Origin: an uncultured Lachnospiraceae bacterium
GTDB lineage: Bacteria; Bacillota; Clostridia; Lachnospirales; Lachnospiraceae
NCBI GenBank assembly: GCA_910576895.1
Contig: CAJTJZ010000008.1
Coordinates: 1-28,036, forward strand
Reading direction: 5' to 3'
Length of the DNA stretch: 28,036 nt
Position numbers and translations under genes: made by a program. The notes below the pieces were generated by a model, which saw only the letters and a list, made by a program, of their open reading frames with translations, did no database searches and had not been told where the DNA came from. Shown piece after piece: positions 15,083 through 24,040 of the stretch (position 1 is the stretch's first letter; every line of letters starts with the position of its first letter).

Positions 15083-15149
15083 AACAACAATTATTATTTT
15101 ATTTTTGCTTTATTAAAAAAATGTTTTTCAGGAAAGGAAAGGGATTAAA

Positions 15150-16001
15150 ATGATAAATAGTATTAAAATGGATATTTACCGAATGGTTCGGACAAAAAGC
15201 TTTTATACCGTCTTGTTTTCTATGATGATTGCAATTGCTTTTACAACTTATTTAGAATTTGTAGTAGAGAAAAATGAAGATTTCTTGGAAGAAAGAGAAA
15301 TAGCAGCAGAAAATGCAGAAAATCCAGAACCAGAAAAAATAAATTTTGGTATGTCAGTCAATATAGCAACAAAGCCGGGAGAAAAAGTTTCTGTTTACAA
15401 TATGTTTTATGCAAATACACAGGGAAAATTTACAGCCTTATTTTTAGTTATTTTTACCATTATTTTTACTATGGCAGATATTACAAGCGGTTATGTGAAA
15501 AATATTGCAGGGCAAATAAAGGAACGATGGTTATTGATTCTTTCAAAATCATTTACAGTTTTTCTTTATACATTTTTTTTGCTTTTGACGTTTGTTTTTT
15601 GGCAGGCGATATGCAATTGGATTTTTATGGGATATTTAGTATGGGGAGATGGAAAAATATTTTTATTATATTTTTTTACGCAGCTTTTGCTTCATTTTGC
15701 ATTTGCTATGGTTTGTATGATGATTGCAATTCTTATAAAAAACCAAGTAGGTTCTATGACAATTTCTATCTGCCTTTGTATGAATCTTATGGTAATTGTC
15801 TATGGAGTAATCGATAAAGCAGTACAAAATCTTGGGAAAAAAGATTTTAGTTGTATGTTTTACACATTAACTGGAAAAATGTCAATGCTTCCACAGAACT
15901 TAACAGGAAAAGACAGTATAGAGGCAATCATGATTTCTATTATTTTTGCAGCGGTATCTATTTTTATTGCCAGTGTTGTATTTGAGAAAAGAGATATTTA
16001 A
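15150..16001 (+). CDS. ABC-2 type transporter permease subunit
   Basis: A 283-aa polytopic membrane protein with about six hydrophobic segments: residues near 17-36, 94-112, 127-152, 165-188, 195-217 and 258-277. Between the first two lies an acidic external loop (EEREIAAENAENPEPEK). This matches the BcrB/LanE/LanG-like ABC-2 permeases that pair with ATPases such as the one encoded just upstream. AGGAAAGGG precedes the ATG. The kinase gene starts two bases after its stop codon, so all four genes appear to be expressed as one operon. Sequence alone does not identify the substrate. Confidence 0.88.
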   Translation: MINSIKMDIYRMVRTKSFYTVLFSMMIAIAFTTYLEFVVEKNEDFLEEREIAAENAENPEPEKINFGMSVNIATKPGEKVSVYNMFYANTQGKFTALFLVIFTIIFTMADITSGYVKNIAGQIKERWLLILSKSFTVFLYTFFLLLTFVFWQAICNWIFMGYLVWGDGKIFLLYFFTQLLLHFAFAMVCMMIAILIKNQVGSMTISICLCMNLMVIVYGVIDKAVQNLGKKDFSCMFYTLTGKMSMLPQNLTGKDSIEAIMISIIFAAVSIFIASVVFEKRDI

Positions 16002-16003
16002 TC

Positions 16004-17050
16004 ATGTTATTTCTTATTTTTATTGGTTTTTTAATTTTTTTGATTTTATTTCTTATTTTGATTTTATGGAATTATCAGCGGCAGATACAAGATATTTGTC
16101 GCCAGATAGCCTTTTTAGAAGAAAAAGACAGTAATATGTTGATTTCAAGGCAGTTTGATTTTGGCGGAATTGGTATGCTTTGTGATCGTTTAAATACACT
16201 GTTACTGTTAAGAAGAGAAGAAAGAAAAAAATATAGAGAAAGAGAAGCAGTAGTTTCGGAAATATATACAAATTTATCCCATGATATTAGAACACCACTT
16301 ACTTCTTTAGATGGTTATATACAACTTTTAGAAATGAGTATAGAAAAAGAAAAGGAAAGTCAGATAGCCTTTTTAGAAGTAATACAGGAAATGGATATAA
16401 TATTGGAAAAAGTAGATAAGGAACATAAGATAGAAGATGGGATAGAAAAACAAAAAATATTAGAAAACATAAGGGAATATAAAAAAGAGCAAAAACGGTA
16501 TACAAATATTGTAAAAGAAAGAATTTGCAGTTTAAAAGATTTATTGGAGGAAATTTTTACTTTTACAAAATTGAAAAATGATAATTATTCTTTAGAGTTA
16601 TCGCTTTGTTGTATGAATCGTATTTTAAAAAATGTGATTTTTTCTTATTATGAAGACTGGAAAAAACAGGGAATTGCACCAAAGCTTGCTATTACAGAAG
16701 AAATGCTTTTTTTTATGGGAAATGTGCAGGCAATGAATCGAGTTTTACAAAATGTGATAAAAAATGCACTTGATCATGGAGAAACATTTCTTCAAATTTC
16801 TTTACAAAGAAAAGCAGAGAATTTAGAGCTTATTATTTGTAATAAAACAAAATATCCAGAAAAAATTGATATTACGCAAGTATTTGAACGTTTTTATAAG
16901 GCGGATAAGGCAAGAAATAAAACTTCAACAGGACTTGGCCTTGCTGTTGCAAAAGAACTTATTTTGCAACAGCAGGGAAATATTGAGGCAAAATTAAAAG
17001 GAACGATGTTTTATATTTTTATAAAATTGCGGGTTAAGGAAGATTTGTAG
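16004..17050 (+). CDS. Sensor histidine kinase with minimal sensor and an extended phosphoacceptor region
   Basis: A 348-aa membrane histidine kinase. It has one N-terminal transmembrane helix (residues 1-22) and no extracellular domain, so it probably senses through the membrane or through the ABC permease. The H-box LSHDIRTPLTSLDGY holds H93. The ATPase domain has the N-box NVIKNALDHG (250-259), the F-box FERFYKADKA (294-303) and the G2 box STGLGLAVAK (308-317). The usual G1 DxGxG is not evident (IICNKTK instead), which is common in this subfamily. Between the two helices of the dimerisation domain lies an extra, highly charged segment of about 50 residues (about 111-162) not seen in ordinary members. 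Its last codons overlap the convergent gene by 17 nt. The response regulator at 13377 is the likely partner. Confidence 0.92.
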   Translation: MLFLIFIGFLIFLILFLILILWNYQRQIQDICRQIAFLEEKDSNMLISRQFDFGGIGMLCDRLNTLLLLRREERKKYREREAVVSEIYTNLSHDIRTPLTSLDGYIQLLEMSIEKEKESQIAFLEVIQEMDIILEKVDKEHKIEDGIEKQKILENIREYKKEQKRYTNIVKERICSLKDLLEEIFTFTKLKNDNYSLELSLCCMNRILKNVIFSYYEDWKKQGIAPKLAITEEMLFFMGNVQAMNRVLQNVIKNALDHGETFLQISLQRKAENLELIICNKTKYPEKIDITQVFERFYKADKARNKTSTGLGLAVAKELILQQQGNIEAKLKGTMFYIFIKLRVKEDL

Positions 17051-18125
17051 GTTCTTTGATTGCCAGATTAAGATTTCTTTGAAAACTGTCTGTGCCATTT
17101 CTTTGATCAAATCGTTCTGCAATATTTTTTGCTTGCTTATAAATCCATGCTTCCATTTCTTTTGTTTGATAAATATGATCGCTTCGGTAGCAGGAAAGTT
17201 GTTCTGGTAGCTCTAATGAAATACTGTCTTCTTGTTTGGAAAGTTCATGAAAAATAGTCCATGCTCCTTTATAAAAGTCATATACCATTTTTTCATTCCA
17301 CATACCAGCAATCCAAGGAAAGGCTTCTTTCATAAGCTCGATGCCATGAGAAAGATCCGAGTAGGCAAAACAGCGAAGAACAGCACCAATATAAGATAAG
17401 TCCCCTCGATCACGATGCCCAATTCTTTTTAATTCTTTTGCATAAGGAATGGCAGTTTTTAAATCTCCATGATCCATCGCATATTCAATATAGTATAAAA
17501 GCATTAAATGTGGTGTATCACTGCAAAAACGAAGACGGCGTTGTTTAATTGGTTTTGCATGACTTGCAGCGTTTTCTTCATCTTCCATAAGAAGATACAT
17601 TTTAATAGCATAACAGCGTTCGCAGGCACGACAATCGGAGAGATCATCACGTCCTGTTTTCCAAAATCTTTGAAAATAGGAAAAAGCTTTTTGTTTATCT
17701 ATATAAACCATAAACTGGCATAATTGCCACCAGTAAACACGATGTCCTATATTAAATCGTTTGACTAAATGATAAAATTCTTCCATCATAGCTTCCCATT
17801 GTGCAATGGGAATTTGTGGCAGAGAAACTACAGGATCAATTGCCATTTGCATAATCATTAAATACATTTCTCCACCATTAGGGCCAAGAACATCGGGATG
17901 TTCTTCAAAAATTGTACGAAATTCTACTGCAATGGGCATCGCTTTTGGTGGATCATCATGAAAGGTAGCTTCACAGGCATACTCATATCGAAGTAACATT
18001 CGGTAAAAATGATCTTCTGCTTCATCTGCTTGTTTGATTGCAGCTAAGAGAGCTTCCATTTTTGCTGTTCCGCTTAAAAATTGTAATTCCTGTTCTATTC
18101 TTTTTCCATCAAAACTTTTTTTCAT
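17034..18125 (-). CDS. Helical (TPR-like) protein, partner of the Hsp90-family protein
   Basis: A 363-aa soluble, mainly helical protein with no signal peptide. Spacing of aromatic and small residues (for example HLMLLYYIEYAMDHGDLKTAIPYAKELKRI and GAVLRCFAYSDLSHGIELMKEA) suggests degenerate TPR-like repeats, but I cannot assign a named family. The CRACERC segment is a possible metal-binding or disulfide cluster. The ATG has GGAGG 6 nt upstream and starts 11 nt after the stop of the Hsp90-like gene, so the two are almost certainly co-transcribed. Eukaryotic Hsp90 works with TPR co-chaperones, so a client adaptor or co-chaperone is an attractive guess, but only that. Its 3' end overlaps the histidine kinase gene on the other strand. 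Confidence 0.8.
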   Translation of the reverse strand: MKKSFDGKRIEQELQFLSGTAKMEALLAAIKQADEAEDHFYRMLLRYEYACEATFHDDPPKAMPIAVEFRTIFEEHPDVLGPNGGEMYLMIMQMAIDPVVSLPQIPIAQWEAMMEEFYHLVKRFNIGHRVYWWQLCQFMVYIDKQKAFSYFQRFWKTGRDDLSDCRACERCYAIKMYLLMEDEENAASHAKPIKQRRLRFCSDTPHLMLLYYIEYAMDHGDLKTAIPYAKELKRIGHRDRGDLSYIGAVLRCFAYSDLSHGIELMKEAFPWIAGMWNEKMVYDFYKGAWTIFHELSKQEDSISLELPEQLSCYRSDHIYQTKEMEAWIYKQAKNIAERFDQRNGTDSFQRNLNLAIKEPTNLP

Positions 18126-18136
18126 AAATAGCCTCC

Positions 18137-19912
18137 TTATTCTTTGTGAAAATCTAATAAATACATAAGTTCTTTATTTAATGCTTTTAATTCTTTATGA
18201 TGCAAAGCTTGTCCGCTTGTTGTCAGTGCTTGAATATAAAGAATAATAGCAGCACTTTTTAAAGTCTTTTTTTCTTTGATAGAAAGCAGTTTTTGAATGA
18301 GTGGATTGTGATAATTTAAGTAAAGGATAGAAAGTGGCTTTTTTTCTGTTTCAGATAAAAGAAAGCCAAGAGTATCGGAAAAAACTCCTTTTGAACTTTC
18401 CTTTGCACTTTGTATTTGCCGCAAAAAACGAACATCATCACTCATATAATAAAGTGTTGGTAAATCTATTGGATAAAAATAACGAATATCTGCTCGGCAA
18501 TCAAATTTTTCCAGATATTTATTCATAACTTGTAAGATAGTAACTGCTTTTTGGCGTTCTTCAAAAGAAATTGTTTTTAACACTTCTTCAATATCTTCTC
18601 CATGCAGCGGTGTAATAGAAAGTCCAAACATAGTAGCAAGTTTTGGAATAAGTTCAGAATCATAATTATAACCAGTGCAGATTAAAAGACTATTTTGTGC
18701 AATAAAAATTGGTTTTAATTGATGAAAACGGGGAATATCATAAAGATAAAAGGCAGTATCTATATGTTTTAATGCAGATCCTGTCATTTCTCCCTCTGAG
18801 GTAACAAAAGGAAGATAATCAATAAATAGACGAAAAATTTCATCATCCCATACAGACATAGCTTTAATCGCTTGAAAATGAATAGAAACAATATTTTGTA
18901 AAACTTGTGGTCTTTCTTTGGAAAGTTCTTTAAAATGTTGTTTTATGGTATCAGCAAGTTCTTGTCTGGCAAGCTTTAAATCTTTATTTTCATAAAAACT
19001 TTCTCTTGATGCTGTTGGACGAAGGGAAGATGTATTTAAAAAACAGCGTAAGAAAAAAGCCCATTCTGGTAAAAGTGGCATTCCCTGATCGGTAAGCAAC
19101 ATATTTTTTAAATAAATGCGATGGCCGTTTTTTACAGTAGAATCAGTTGCATAGGGCAGAACATAAGCAATTCCTGATAAATGTTTTGTTTTAATAGGAA
19201 TGGCATCTAGAAATTCTTCGTCAAAAAGCCATGATCCAAAGGATAAAAGATTTGCACGACAGATAGGTGTAAAATTTTCTGGAATATGATTGAGTGGTTT
19301 TTCATAATCGTTTAGATAGATAGGAATAGGTAAAAGCAGGCCATAATATTGTACAAGTTCTTTGATTGTTTCTTCCTGAAAGTAAGATTCACATCCATGC
19401 TTACAAGTTAAAATAACAGAAGTGCCAATAAGAGTCGAGGCATTTTTTCCTTTTTTCTCCTCTTTGATTTTTAATGTATAAGTGCCATCAGGAAGTCCAA
19501 TCCATTCATAAGCATTTTCATCATTTGTAGATTTTGTATGTATTATAATAGAATCTGAAATCATAAAGCAAGAAAGCAATCCAATACCAAACCGTCCAAT
19601 ATAATCTTCAGGTAACTGCTCCTCTAAAAAATTGCGTTTAGAGGATTGTCCAATAACAGAAAGAAAATGATGAATTTCTTTTTCTGTAAGTCCTGCTCCA
19701 TTATCAGTAAATATTATTTTTTTATTAGGCAGGAGTTGAATTTGAATAACTCCTTTCTTCCATTCGGGTTCTCTTTTTTGCCGCAAAGTAATCGCATCCA
19801 CACCATTTTGCAAAAGTTCTCGTAAAAATACATCGGCTGTTTTATATAAATGGTTGGATAGAATGTCTAACATACCACTTAGATTTACTTGAAAATGATA
19901 GTTTTTTCCCAT
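18137..19912 (-). CDS. Hsp90/HtpG-family protein (divergent, short)
   Basis: A 591-aa GHKL ATPase of the Hsp90 family. ATP-site motifs: ELLQNGVDA (E32, N36, D39; compare ELISNASDA in HtpG), DNGAGL (70-75), IGQSSK, and the lid GRFGIGLLSCF (106-116), with a GTSVIL strand further on. The middle-domain catalytic arginine loop is recognisable in LRPTASRESFYENKDL. The N terminus fits HtpG, but the protein is shorter and its C-terminal dimerisation domain is not recognisable, so it is the alternative HSP90 family protein rather than canonical HtpG. GGAG lies a long 13 nt or so before the ATG. It is probably co-transcribed with the helical gene downstream. Likely role: a chaperone for specific clients or stress. 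Its clients are unknown. Confidence 0.9.
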   Translation of the reverse strand: MGKNYHFQVNLSGMLDILSNHLYKTADVFLRELLQNGVDAITLRQKREPEWKKGVIQIQLLPNKKIIFTDNGAGLTEKEIHHFLSVIGQSSKRNFLEEQLPEDYIGRFGIGLLSCFMISDSIIIHTKSTNDENAYEWIGLPDGTYTLKIKEEKKGKNASTLIGTSVILTCKHGCESYFQEETIKELVQYYGLLLPIPIYLNDYEKPLNHIPENFTPICRANLLSFGSWLFDEEFLDAIPIKTKHLSGIAYVLPYATDSTVKNGHRIYLKNMLLTDQGMPLLPEWAFFLRCFLNTSSLRPTASRESFYENKDLKLARQELADTIKQHFKELSKERPQVLQNIVSIHFQAIKAMSVWDDEIFRLFIDYLPFVTSEGEMTGSALKHIDTAFYLYDIPRFHQLKPIFIAQNSLLICTGYNYDSELIPKLATMFGLSITPLHGEDIEEVLKTISFEERQKAVTILQVMNKYLEKFDCRADIRYFYPIDLPTLYYMSDDVRFLRQIQSAKESSKGVFSDTLGFLLSETEKKPLSILYLNYHNPLIQKLLSIKEKKTLKSAAIILYIQALTTSGQALHHKELKALNKELMYLLDFHKE

Positions 19913-19979
19913 AAATAAAGAGCATCTCCTTTCAAAAATAGATAAGGTTAAAAAAAATAAGAATGTTTGTTCTTCTTTT

Positions 19980-19988
19980 ATTATATCA
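19980..19988 (-). promoter_or_regulatory. Extended -10 promoter element of the Hsp90-like gene
   Basis: On the minus strand TGATATAAT (19988-19980) is a perfect extended -10 (TGnTATAAT), about 70 bp upstream of the start codon. No convincing -35 is present at the proper distance, which an extended -10 can tolerate. Confidence 0.5.
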
Positions 19989-20037
19989 GATTTTCCAGAA
20001 AATGCTATATTTTTTTGTATTTTATAAAGAATATTTT

Positions 20038-21180
20038 CTATGCAGATGATTTTTTTATGCTTTTTTTATTTTTTATTAAGGGTATAGGAGAGGAATAAAA
20101 AATCGTAAGATCATCATTACAATCATAAAATGCATATTTCTCTATAGATACTATATTGTCTGGTATGGTAACAGAAGTTAAGTATTGGCAGTGAATAAAA
20201 GCATAATTCATGATAGAGGTTACATTTTTTGGAATGATATAAGCTTTTTCTTTTTTGCTGGCAGGATAAAAAATTAAATTAAGACCTACTTTTGTTTTTT
20301 TAAATAAAACACCATCAAAAGAAATATAGGTATCCTTACCATTTACAATGATTTCTTTTAAAGAAGGACAGGAGTCAAACATATTTGGCATAATATTTTT
20401 CACATTACTTGGAATTGTAATACGAATTAAATGAGCACAGTTAATAAATAAAAAGTCACCAAGTCCTGTAACACTGTCTGGTATGGTAAGTTCTGTTAAG
20501 CTACTACAGTCTGCAAATGCTGCTTTTCCAATTATTGTTACATGGTTTGGTATAGTAAGTGTTTTTAGACTTTTACAGCCAAGAAATACCCAGTCACCAA
20601 GTTCTGTAACGCTATTTGGTATAGCAATTGATTTTAAATGGGTACAGTCACAAAAAATACGGTTTTCCAATTTCTTTATACCATAAGGAAGTGTAATAGA
20701 AGTTAAATTTTTGCAGCCAAGAAATGCAGCCCTTGCAATCTCTGTTACATTTTCAGGAAGAATGCAGTTACCTTTTTTATTTGTAGGGCAGAATTTTAAT
20801 TTAAGACAAGAGTTAGTTTGATCATATTCATATAAAAGACCATCGATGGTTTTGTATTTTTTATTTTTAGATGTAATAAGAATTTCTTTTAAAGAGGGAC
20901 AATGATAAAAAGCAAGATCTTCTATCATAGTAGCATTACCTGTAATGATAATACTGCTTAAATGATTGCAGCTATAAAAAGCTCCACTTTTTATGGTAAT
21001 AACACTATTAGGAAGAATAACCTTAGTGAGATTTTTATTGCCTGCGAAAGCATTGTTATTAACAATAGTTACATTATCTGGAATTACTACTGTTTTAGCA
21101 GTACCATTATAATATAATAATATAGTATCTCTTATAATAAAATCTATAGTAGTTATTGCCTTTGCACATTTCTTTTTCAT
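20038..21180 (-). CDS. BspA-type leucine-rich repeat protein (LRR_5)
   Basis: A 380-aa protein made almost wholly of BspA-type leucine-rich repeats of about 23 residues, pattern (I/V)P-x-x-V-T-x-I-x-x-x-A-F-x-x-C-x-x-L-x-x-I/L-x. Clear copies include IPDNVTIVNNNAFAGNKNLT, IPNSVTELGDWVFLGCKSLK, IPNHVTIIGKAAFADCSSLT and IPDNIVSIEKYAFYDC. No signal peptide, sortase motif or membrane helix is visible, so it looks cytoplasmic or partial, unlike the secreted surface members. The start at 21180 is chosen because AAGGGG lies about 9 nt upstream; an in-frame TTG at 21219 would lie inside the structured element. Such repeats mediate protein binding; the partner is unknown. The 5' end abuts the hairpin element at 21198-21404. 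Confidence 0.88.
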   Translation of the reverse strand: MKKKCAKAITTIDFIIRDTILLYYNGTAKTVVIPDNVTIVNNNAFAGNKNLTKVILPNSVITIKSGAFYSCNHLSSIIITGNATMIEDLAFYHCPSLKEILITSKNKKYKTIDGLLYEYDQTNSCLKLKFCPTNKKGNCILPENVTEIARAAFLGCKNLTSITLPYGIKKLENRIFCDCTHLKSIAIPNSVTELGDWVFLGCKSLKTLTIPNHVTIIGKAAFADCSSLTELTIPDSVTGLGDFLFINCAHLIRITIPSNVKNIMPNMFDSCPSLKEIIVNGKDTYISFDGVLFKKTKVGLNLIFYPASKKEKAYIIPKNVTSIMNYAFIHCQYLTSVTIPDNIVSIEKYAFYDCNDDLTIFYSSPIPLIKNKKSIKKSSA

Positions 21181-21197
21181 AAGCCATTTCCCCTTGT

Positions 21198-21404
21198 TGC
21201 CTAATGCTGTTTGTGACAATGGATATTATACTCATGAGCGAAAAATTTTTCCTCTTTTCGCTCATGAGTTTGTGCCGACCGCAGCCACGAAGTGGCTTAT
21301 TTCTTGTCGTGCCCATTCGGGCATGACCTGCCTTGTGCGGTCGTGCACATCACTTTATACTAAGCGGTCATGTTTTTCGACCGCTAGTATAATAGCATTA
21401 GGCA
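21198..21404. repeat. 207-bp multi-hairpin element with 11-bp perfect terminal inverted repeats
   Basis: The ends are TGCCTAATGCT (21198-21208) and its exact complement (21394-21404). Nested inside are TATTATACT (21224-21232) with 21386-21394; a 14-bp perfect stem (21231-21244 with 21255-21268); CGACCGCA (21276-21283) with 21336-21343, enclosing two smaller hairpins, GCCAC-gaa-GTGGC and TGCCC-attc-GGGCA; and AGCGGTC (21363-21369) with GACCGCT (21379-21385). It is visibly more GC-rich than its flanks and contains no gene. It resembles a MITE or a repetitive structured RNA element. It lies between nth and the LRR gene. No clear target-site duplication was found. Confidence 0.85.
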
Positions 21405-21515
21405 TGATATTTTGCTGTTTTTTTATTTATTTTAACATATAGAAACAGCAAATTCAAGTAAAAAACATTAAGTAAAAACGAAATATCGTATTACTTATAA
21501 TTATTTTTTGGGGAT

Positions 21516-22169
21516 TTATTTACAGTTAGAACTTTTACAGTATGTTTTTAAAAAACAGTCATCACATTTTGGACTTCTTGCAGTACAGATCGTTCTTCCT
21601 AGTCTTATAATATGGATATTATAAAGAATCCAATGATCTTTTGGCAAAATTTTCATTAATTCAAATTCAATTTTTACTGGATCTTGTTCTTTTGTAAATC
21701 CAAGTTTATTAGAAATTCGTTTCACATGAGTATCAACAACAATACTGGGATCATCATAAATATTCCCACGAATTACATTAGCAGTTTTGCGTCCTACGCC
21801 TGCTAGTGTAATTAAATCTTCTAATTTTTTTGGAACTTCTCCATGATATACTTCTATAAGTCGTTTAGAACAGGCAATAATATTTTTTGCTTTATTTTTA
21901 TAAAATCCTGCTGTTTTAATATCCTGTTCTAATTCTTCTTGTTTGGCATTTGCAAATGATTCCAAATTTGGATATTTACAGAATAAATCTTTTGTAATAA
22001 TATTAACTCTGGCATCCGTACATTGTGCACTTAATATGGTAGCAATTAAAAGCTGCCAAGCACTTTCATGGTTAAGATAACATTTCTTATCAGTTCCATA
22101 TTCCTTATCAAGAACTGCAAGGATATTTTTTATACGTTCTCGTTCAGCCTTTGTAATTCTTTTTGCCAT
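21516..22169 (-). CDS. nth: Endonuclease III (DNA glycosylase/AP lyase)
   Basis: A 217-aa base-excision repair enzyme that removes oxidised pyrimidines and cleaves the resulting abasic site. The helix-hairpin-helix motif LAGVGRKTANV contains the catalytic lysine K128, and the catalytic aspartate D146 is in VVDTHVKRIS. The C-terminal 4Fe-4S ligands are complete with the usual spacing: C195-x6-C202-x2-C205-x5-C211. Length and motif order are normal for bacterial Nth. It follows dapB by 47 nt on the same strand and may share the dapA-dapB transcript, although function is unrelated. Confidence 0.97.
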   Translation of the reverse strand: MAKRITKAERERIKNILAVLDKEYGTDKKCYLNHESAWQLLIATILSAQCTDARVNIITKDLFCKYPNLESFANAKQEELEQDIKTAGFYKNKAKNIIACSKRLIEVYHGEVPKKLEDLITLAGVGRKTANVIRGNIYDDPSIVVDTHVKRISNKLGFTKEQDPVKIEFELMKILPKDHWILYNIHIIRLGRTICTARSPKCDDCFLKTYCKSSNCK

Positions 22170-22216
22170 AGATTTCTTTCCTTTTTTGTTTTAAGATTTC
22201 TTTCTTTTTTTGCTTT

Positions 22217-22975
22217 TTATGAATTAATGACATCACTCATATCATACATACCTGCTGGTTTTCCCTTTAAGAATTTTGCAGCAGAAATAGCACCTTTTGC
22301 AAAAATAGCTTTGGAATATGCCGTATGTTTTATTTCTACAACTTCATCAATACCAGCAAAAATAATTTCATGTTCACCAACAATTGAACCGCCTCGTACA
22401 GAGGAAATACCAAGTTCTTTTTTTTCTCTTTTTTGGCGTAGTTTGGAACGATCATAGCGATATTCATATTGATGTTCCATAGCTTCATTGATAGAATCGG
22501 CAAGTGCTAGAGCAGTACCAGAGGGTGCATCTAATTTTTGATTATGGTGCTTTTCTACAATTTCAATATCAAAATCGGCACTTGCCAATATTTTTGCTGC
22601 ATCTTGTACAAGTTTTAAAAGCATATTAATTCCAAGTGACATATTAGCAGAACGAAGCACTGCTACTTTACGGCTTGTTTCTGCTGTTTTTGCAATTTGT
22701 TCTTCGCTAAGTCCTGTTGTGCATAAAACAACGGGAATTTGTCTTGTTGCTGCATAATCAAGTAATTTATCAACTGCCTTTGCAGAGGCAAAATCAATGA
22801 TAGCATCTGCTTTTTCTGTGCAGTCATTAATATCTGTATAGACAGGATATCCATTCTCTTTATTATTTATAATATCAATTCCAGCGATGATTTCTGCATT
22901 TTCATCTTTGGCTACAATCTCAGAAATTACCTGCCCCATATGTCCATTGCAGCCATGCATTATTATTTTTGTCAT
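22217..22975 (-). CDS. dapB: 4-hydroxy-tetrahydrodipicolinate reductase
   Basis: A 252-aa cytoplasmic enzyme that reduces hydroxy-tetrahydrodipicolinate with NAD(P)H in diaminopimelate/lysine synthesis. The Rossmann nucleotide motif is GCNGHMG (8-14). The substrate and catalytic motif EKHHNQKLDAPSGTA includes H143, H144 and K147 and the GT pair at 153-154. Further family segments are CTTGL, SANMSLGIN and VGEHEIIFAG. It lies 65 nt downstream of dapA on the same strand, giving consecutive pathway steps in one operon controlled by the lysine riboswitch. Confidence 0.97.
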   Translation of the reverse strand: MTKIIMHGCNGHMGQVISEIVAKDENAEIIAGIDIINNKENGYPVYTDINDCTEKADAIIDFASAKAVDKLLDYAATRQIPVVLCTTGLSEEQIAKTAETSRKVAVLRSANMSLGINMLLKLVQDAAKILASADFDIEIVEKHHNQKLDAPSGTALALADSINEAMEHQYEYRYDRSKLRQKREKKELGISSVRGGSIVGEHEIIFAGIDEVVEIKHTAYSKAIFAKGAISAAKFLKGKPAGMYDMSDVINS

Positions 22976-23040
22976 CTGTTTTTTCCTTCCTTTCTTTTCG
23001 ATAGCTTTTTTTAATTTGTTTTTTGCTTCTATAATAAGGA

Positions 23041-23925
23041 TTATAAGATTCCGACTTTTTTCATTTCACGTTCAAGGATAGCAGCATTTGCTTCTGACAT
23101 TTCTGTTAAAGGGCTTCTTAAAACACCAGTGCAATATTTCATATCCTGTAATGCCTTTTTTACAGGAATTGGATTGACTTCAAGGAAAAGTGCTTTCATC
23201 AAAGCAAGGTAGCGAAGCTGTAAGGTAAGACTTTCTTTTATATTGCCTTCTAAATAATTTGCTACAATATCATGTGTTTCTTTTGGTATTATATTGGAAA
23301 CAACGGAAATAACACCAAGACCGCCAAGAGAAAGGATTGGTACAATTTGATCGTCATTTCCAGAATAGATATCGATACACCCTTCGGAAAGACTGGCAAG
23401 CTTTGCTACTTGAGAAATGTCACCACTTGCTTCCTTGATTGCTACAATATTGTCTACTTCTTTTGCAAGTTTTACCGCAGTTTCTGGTAAAATATTGCAA
23501 CCAGTACGGCTTGGTACATTGTAGAGAATTGCTGGAATATCAATTGTTTTTGCTGTTTGCGTAAAATGTTGTATCAGTCCCGCCTGTGTTGCTTTATTAT
23601 AGTAAGGTGTGACTAAAAGCACAGCATCAGCACCTGCCTTTTGTGCTTCCTGTGATAGATAAGAAGCGGTTTTTGTACAATTAGAACCAGTTCCTGCAAT
23701 CACAGGCACACGTTTTTTTACATAGGAAATACAAGCCCGAATACATTCAATATGTTCTTCATGAGTCAATGTGGAAGCCTCTCCTGTTGTACCACAAATA
23801 ACGATTGCATCTGTGCCATTTTCAATTTGGAAATTAATCAATTTTTCTAGTTGATCAAAATCTACAGTATCATCTTCTTTCATTGGTGTAATAATTGCAG
23901 TTGCTGCACCTGTAAAAATTGCCAT
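23041..23925 (-). CDS. dapA: 4-hydroxy-tetrahydrodipicolinate synthase
   Basis: A 294-aa class I aldolase that condenses pyruvate with aspartate semialdehyde, the first committed step to diaminopimelate and lysine. Seen in the sequence: GTTGE (about 45-49), the catalytic tyrosine Y135 in YNVPSRTG (R140 binds the substrate carboxylate) and the Schiff-base lysine K164 in IVAIKEASGD. The ATG at 23925 is chosen over one eight codons upstream because GGAGG lies 7 nt before it and it gives the normal N terminus (MAIFTGAATAIITPM). Expression is expected to be shut off by lysine through the riboswitch and terminator at 24041-24270. Confidence 0.97.
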   Translation of the reverse strand: MAIFTGAATAIITPMKEDDTVDFDQLEKLINFQIENGTDAIVICGTTGEASTLTHEEHIECIRACISYVKKRVPVIAGTGSNCTKTASYLSQEAQKAGADAVLLVTPYYNKATQAGLIQHFTQTAKTIDIPAILYNVPSRTGCNILPETAVKLAKEVDNIVAIKEASGDISQVAKLASLSEGCIDIYSGNDDQIVPILSLGGLGVISVVSNIIPKETHDIVANYLEGNIKESLTLQLRYLALMKALFLEVNPIPVKKALQDMKYCTGVLRSPLTEMSEANAAILEREMKKVGIL

Positions 23926-24040
23926 AGTTTTTCCTCCATTCTTCCGCATAAGCGGTATTTGCTAATCAGGATTGATAAATTATTATAAGAACCCCATAAT
24001 ATATGTTTATGCCGTTCCTTTTTAACTGTTCCATTTATAA

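Noticed and set aside
21181..21219. A TTG start at 21219 for the LRR protein
   Set aside because: It would place the start inside the structured element; the ATG at 21180 has its own AAGGGG.
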